A DNA stretch of 34,805 nt from Chromera velia (lineage: Eukaryota; Sar; Chromeraceae), in the NCBI GenBank assembly GCA_018398765.1, contig JAHBMJ010005131.1, forward strand, positions 22,501-57,305. The letters run 5' to 3'. Shown here piece after piece: positions 31,547 through 34,805 of the stretch; position 1 is the stretch's first letter, and every line of letters starts with the position of its first letter. Below the pieces are notes generated by a model. It was not told the origin of the DNA and searched no databases. It saw only the letters and a program-made list of their open reading frames with translations. The position numbers and the translations under genes are program-made.

Positions 31547-32912
31547 TCTTTTGCTTCCCCTTTTTCCCTCTCCTGTCTCTGTTTTTGTCTGCTTCGAGAA
31601 GACCGACCTGCTCGTGTGCATGACAGGATGGGAGGGTGGGTGGCTCGGGGTTCTCCTCATCTCTAAGTCATGCAGCATCAGTCCCGGCGAAGAGGCCAAC
31701 TGCACAGATCACACAAAACAGGCCAAGGAGCCATTCTACTTCCACAAAGAGAAAACATTCTTCAGCAACTGAAATAAACAGAAACTAATTAACGCAATGC
31801 ATGATATCAAAGATACGTAGCGAAGTTAATCCGGGGCTCTAAGCTGCGTGCAGAACAGATCTAAAAAGTTAGACAAACGCCTGAAGTAGGCTGTCTAAAG
31901 CGCTGAAGCCGTCATCATCATCATCATATGCCATCGCCATCGGCCTATGAATAGGCGTCTAGCGTTTGACGACAACGCACGAGGTAGTTCGGTTCTTTAC
32001 ACACGAGATTTCTGTACGTTTCTGCATGTGTTAGCTGCTGCACGAAATAACCTAACTTCAAAACAACCCTGAAAAGCCTTTAGCCTGGCCCAACGGCTCA
32101 GTGACTGGGCTCACACGCCGCAATGACACACGGTTATGCTAAATTACATTATGAATATATAACTAATTATATATAAATACTATTGAGCTCATTTTTGGCT
32201 TATCATGAATATTCAGTTCTCAATTTAAGCCATTATAGCATCAATACTATGCTATGGCATGCTATGCTATAAACATCATATGCTATTAAAAATGAAAACT
32301 ACAATTTTTGTAAAATGAAGCAAAAATGTTTTAATATATAAAAATAATTCATGAAATTGATTTATCAAATTGAATCAAATCTTACTAAGACTAGTACTAA
32401 GATGAAAACTTGAATGAGGCTTTGCTACTAGCTTTGCCACTTTGACCGCTTTACAGCCTTTGCAAGCTCATAACTATCTGTTTTCCAAAAAATCGTGCAT
32501 TTATATAAATTTGCAAGTTTTTCTCGGCAGAAAACCTCAGTGTCCTAGTCTGTGTCAAGTCTCGACTTGACACTCAAGTCCGCCTTTCGGGGGTATCTCT
32601 ACTGAACGGCATATATGGTGGCCATTGCCAGCGTCTGCATGTCCAAGCACATCTATCGGAGCAGTCCAAACAAGACAGCATCCTGAGTGTTCCCTTCTTT
32701 TCTGGCCACTGAAATTCCTCTCTGAAGGGAATTAAAAATTAAGAAGAGCAGAACCCCACCAGGCTGTCCGCAGAGAAAGGCTGACCCAACCATACAAAAA
32801 TGTTCCTCATTCCTCTCACTTCAATCAAATCAAATTAATTTCCTGTTTCTAGCTCACGAGACTTTTCTTCCTTTTAGTCAATGACTTTTCTCACGATTAA
32901 AACCCCTCCCTT
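31547..32912. other. AT-rich intergenic region with dispersed repeat
   Basis: No gene seen. An AATAAA-type signal lies at about 31771. The stretch 32130-32420 is very AT-rich, with short GCTATGCTAT repeats near 32250-32290. The 3' UTR of the aminotransferase gene should end just left of 32913. Confidence 0.5.
31900..32020 (+). repeat. Dispersed repeat, copy 2
   Basis: Shares ordered blocks with 19637-19780 (CCATCGGCC, ATAGGCGTCT, CAACGCACGA, AGTTCGGTT). A short CATCAT run precedes it. Confidence 0.55.
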
Positions 32913-34617
32913 CTACTTCTTTGCCTGGAGCTGCTTGATGGCCTCTCCCAACCTCTGGATGCCCACGTCGATGTCCGCAGAGTTGTAGTAAGAGAATGAC
33001 AGACGGAGGTACCCAGCGTAAGCCTTGCCGAAAGAGGTGCCGGGAAGGAACCGGACCTGTACGTACACATACACACACGCCCGCGCGCACGCGCGCGCGC
33101 GCACACACACACACACACATGCATTCGCATATATGCAACGAAGCCAACAGAGTCAAGCATGTGGCGAAGGAGGAACAAAGAAGTCCTTTTCACAAGGAAA
33201 CTGAGAAAGAGAAACCAGTGTTCTTATCAAGTCTTCGTCGTCAATTCAATTGAAAAGGTTAGACGAAAGACACACTCGAAAAAAAAAAACAGAAAAAATA
33301 AAAACTAGTCAGGCACAATCGAAGGAAAGAGACTCAGAAGAGATCCCCTCCCACCCTCATGCTGAGGAATAACAGTGCTGCCCCTCACGTTCAGAAACCC
33401 CCAAGCAAACTCTGTGTTGGCCCGGCAAAGACACAGTCAAGAAAAATTTTCTCACTCTACTCAAGCACAAACGCGTTTTCCTGACATGCGGAGAGTCACC
33501 ACCTCAATTCCCCCTTCCCCCCCCAACGCTCACTTTGTTGGCAACAGCGACGTCCAGCAGCTCTGTCGAGATCACACCATCAGGGAGCTTCAGCAAAACA
33601 AAGTAACCACCTGAGAAGGAACCGGACAAAAAGGAAGAGAAAGGGGAAAAGTCAACCTGAGAAGAGAATAAGAACAGTCAGTAAAGGCTAGAAAGAAAAT
33701 GCTGCTCCCCTCTCCTTCATTCACCGTATTTGTTGCGAGTGCGTGTTTCAAATTTCTCCGGCTGGCAGGGTCAAAGCTTGATCGATCTACACACTGGAAA
33801 AGTCTCGACATTTCTCTTTGCGTATGCGCCAAATTATTCCTCTCGGCATCCAAAACAAACTCCCACTCACTCACTTATTCATTCACTCGCTCACTCACTC
33901 GTTCACTCACTCACTCACTCGCTCACTCACTCATTCAATCACTCACTCACCAACTCACTTATTCACTCACGCACGCACGCACGCACGCACTCACTCATTC
34001 ACTCACTCACCGACTCACTCACCCACCCACCCACTCACTCACTCACTCCCTCACTCACTCACACATTCACTCACCCACCCACTCACAAACAAACCCAGAG
34101 GTTCTTCAAATGAGCATCCGATGGGGACGAGGTACTTCGTGCAGCACTCCATCAGGTGTTTGCATCTGCACGGCGCAAAAAAACAGAGAGAAAACACAAA
34201 CACACAGAAGGAACAGAAATGGCGAGGAAGGCAGAGATCTATTTCGGGGCAGAAACCCAGAACAGACACAGAGAAAAGCAATTAGAAATAAGGCGGACGA
34301 CCCGAGCCGAGGGAGGAAGGAAGGACGGAAGGGAGGAAACAAGGAATGTCTACTGGAGATTCCAGGCGCTCCCAAACTTCATGCATGATCCTGCCATGGG
34401 CATGTATTGCCTCCTCCTTTTCTCGTCCCCCCTAAGCCTTCCCAGTCGAGAAAAAAACACACCAAAAGAGCTGATCCGTTCCATGCACTGTCATCTTACC
34501 TGGTGTGCAACTCCCCCCTAGTCCAGTCGAGATGCTTCTTCTGAAGACCCGAATCGATGGCCTTGTGCACCACACCGCTCATCACAGGGTTAATCCCGCC
34601 AGAGGAGTCAAACATTC
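32913..34617 (-). CDS. PLP-dependent class I/II aminotransferase, 3' part (2-aminoadipate transaminase-like)
   Basis: Four C-terminal exons on the minus strand: 34500-34617, 34095-34165, 33534-33610 and 32913-33056. All have GT-AG borders and matched phase, encoding the last 134 or so residues. The 5' exons lie beyond the right edge. The order of motifs fits the C-terminal domain of fold-type I aminotransferases of the 2-aminoadipate/aromatic aminotransferase-like group: DSSGGINPVMSGVV, DSGLQKKHLDW, GGYFVLLKLPDGV, VRFLPGTSFG, GYLRLSFSYY and GIQRLGEAI. In this family the Arg of the YLRLSFS motif binds the substrate carboxylate. The catalytic Lys region is not in the window. Substrate cannot be told from this part. 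Introns carry long microsatellites. Confidence 0.85.
33058..33120 (+). repeat. (CA)n/(CG)n alternating tract at an acceptor
   Basis: Alternating purine-pyrimidine run of CA and CG immediately upstream (sense strand) of the last aminotransferase exon. The acceptor is preceded by TG/CG repeats, not a pyrimidine tract. Confidence 0.88.
33858..34088 (+). repeat. (ACTC)n microsatellite, about 230 bases
   Basis: CACT/CATT/CACG/CACC tetranucleotides fill most of an intron of the aminotransferase gene. The tract lies next to the donor of exon 34095-34165 (sense GTTTGTTTGTGAGTGGG). Confidence 0.9.
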
Positions 34618-34805
34618 CTGAAGGAAGGGGGGGAGGCAGGCAGGCAGGCAGTGTATGGAAACCTGCGGAGGTTTGGAGAGGTCTTCGGCTGTTTTCTCCT
34701 TTTCCATTTTCGAACTCTTACACAGGGGACACGTCACGCGCGGAGAGACCTACGAGTGTAAAGAGACACCTAGATAGATAGATACATTTATATACCCATG
34801 CTCGG

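Noticed and set aside
32075-32140. tRNA-like GGCTCAGTGACTGGGC block
   Set aside because: I could not fold a cloverleaf or find a T-loop at the right distance.
33699-34388. Long THSLTHSLTH-type ORFs
   Set aside because: They are translations of an (ACTC)n microsatellite within an aminotransferase intron.

Overview
This is a nuclear window from a eukaryote. Conserved genes are broken by canonical GT-AG introns, intergenic DNA is long and AT-rich, and introns are full of microsatellites. One protein (3500-4204, minus) carries what looks like signal peptide + transit peptide + thylakoid-lumen signal, which points to a photosynthetic alga with a complex (secondary) plastid. Base composition, intron structure and starch-binding-domain proteins fit a chromerid alveolate such as Chromera, but that is a guess from general features and no taxonomic marker is present.

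Layout. 1-3499: decayed DNA with one candidate exon, a foldback (MITE-like) element and a membrane-protein reading frame broken by in-frame stops. 3500-9963: two divergent housekeeping genes, a plastid-lumen FKBP-like protein (minus) and the ribosome-biogenesis factor NOL10/Enp2 (plus, 6 exons, all junctions resolved by homology). NOL10 intron 3 may hold a further two-exon reading frame. 9964-10861: AT-rich intergenic DNA. 10862-17773: a head-to-head pair of paralogues, each with an N-terminal CBM20 starch-binding module, a long disordered linker and a tandem array of 18-residue C-x-H-x6-C-x2-C repeats (12 and 16 units). 17774-21203: mostly AT-rich non-coding DNA. 21204-28125: a second divergent pair, an unrecognised secreted protein (minus, 5 exons) and the ESCRT-I subunit VPS28 (plus, 7 exons). 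28126-31546: a mosaic of broken pieces, comprising a coiled-coil ORF, a Crinkler (CRN)-like nuclease-fold fragment, two broken copies of the Cys-repeat gene and an inverted copy of the 3' flank of the intact gene at 11470. 31547-32912: AT-rich. 32913-34617: the 3' end of a PLP aminotransferase (minus) that continues past the right edge.

The most unusual content is the CBM20 + Cys/His-repeat family. Two copies stand head to head, a decayed set lies 13 kb away, and the 54-bp units look homogenised. Starch binding is a family-level inference from CBM20. Metal binding by the repeats is inferred from residue spacing only. A second theme is microsatellites abutting splice sites, together with small tandem duplications that copy exon ends with their splice sites.
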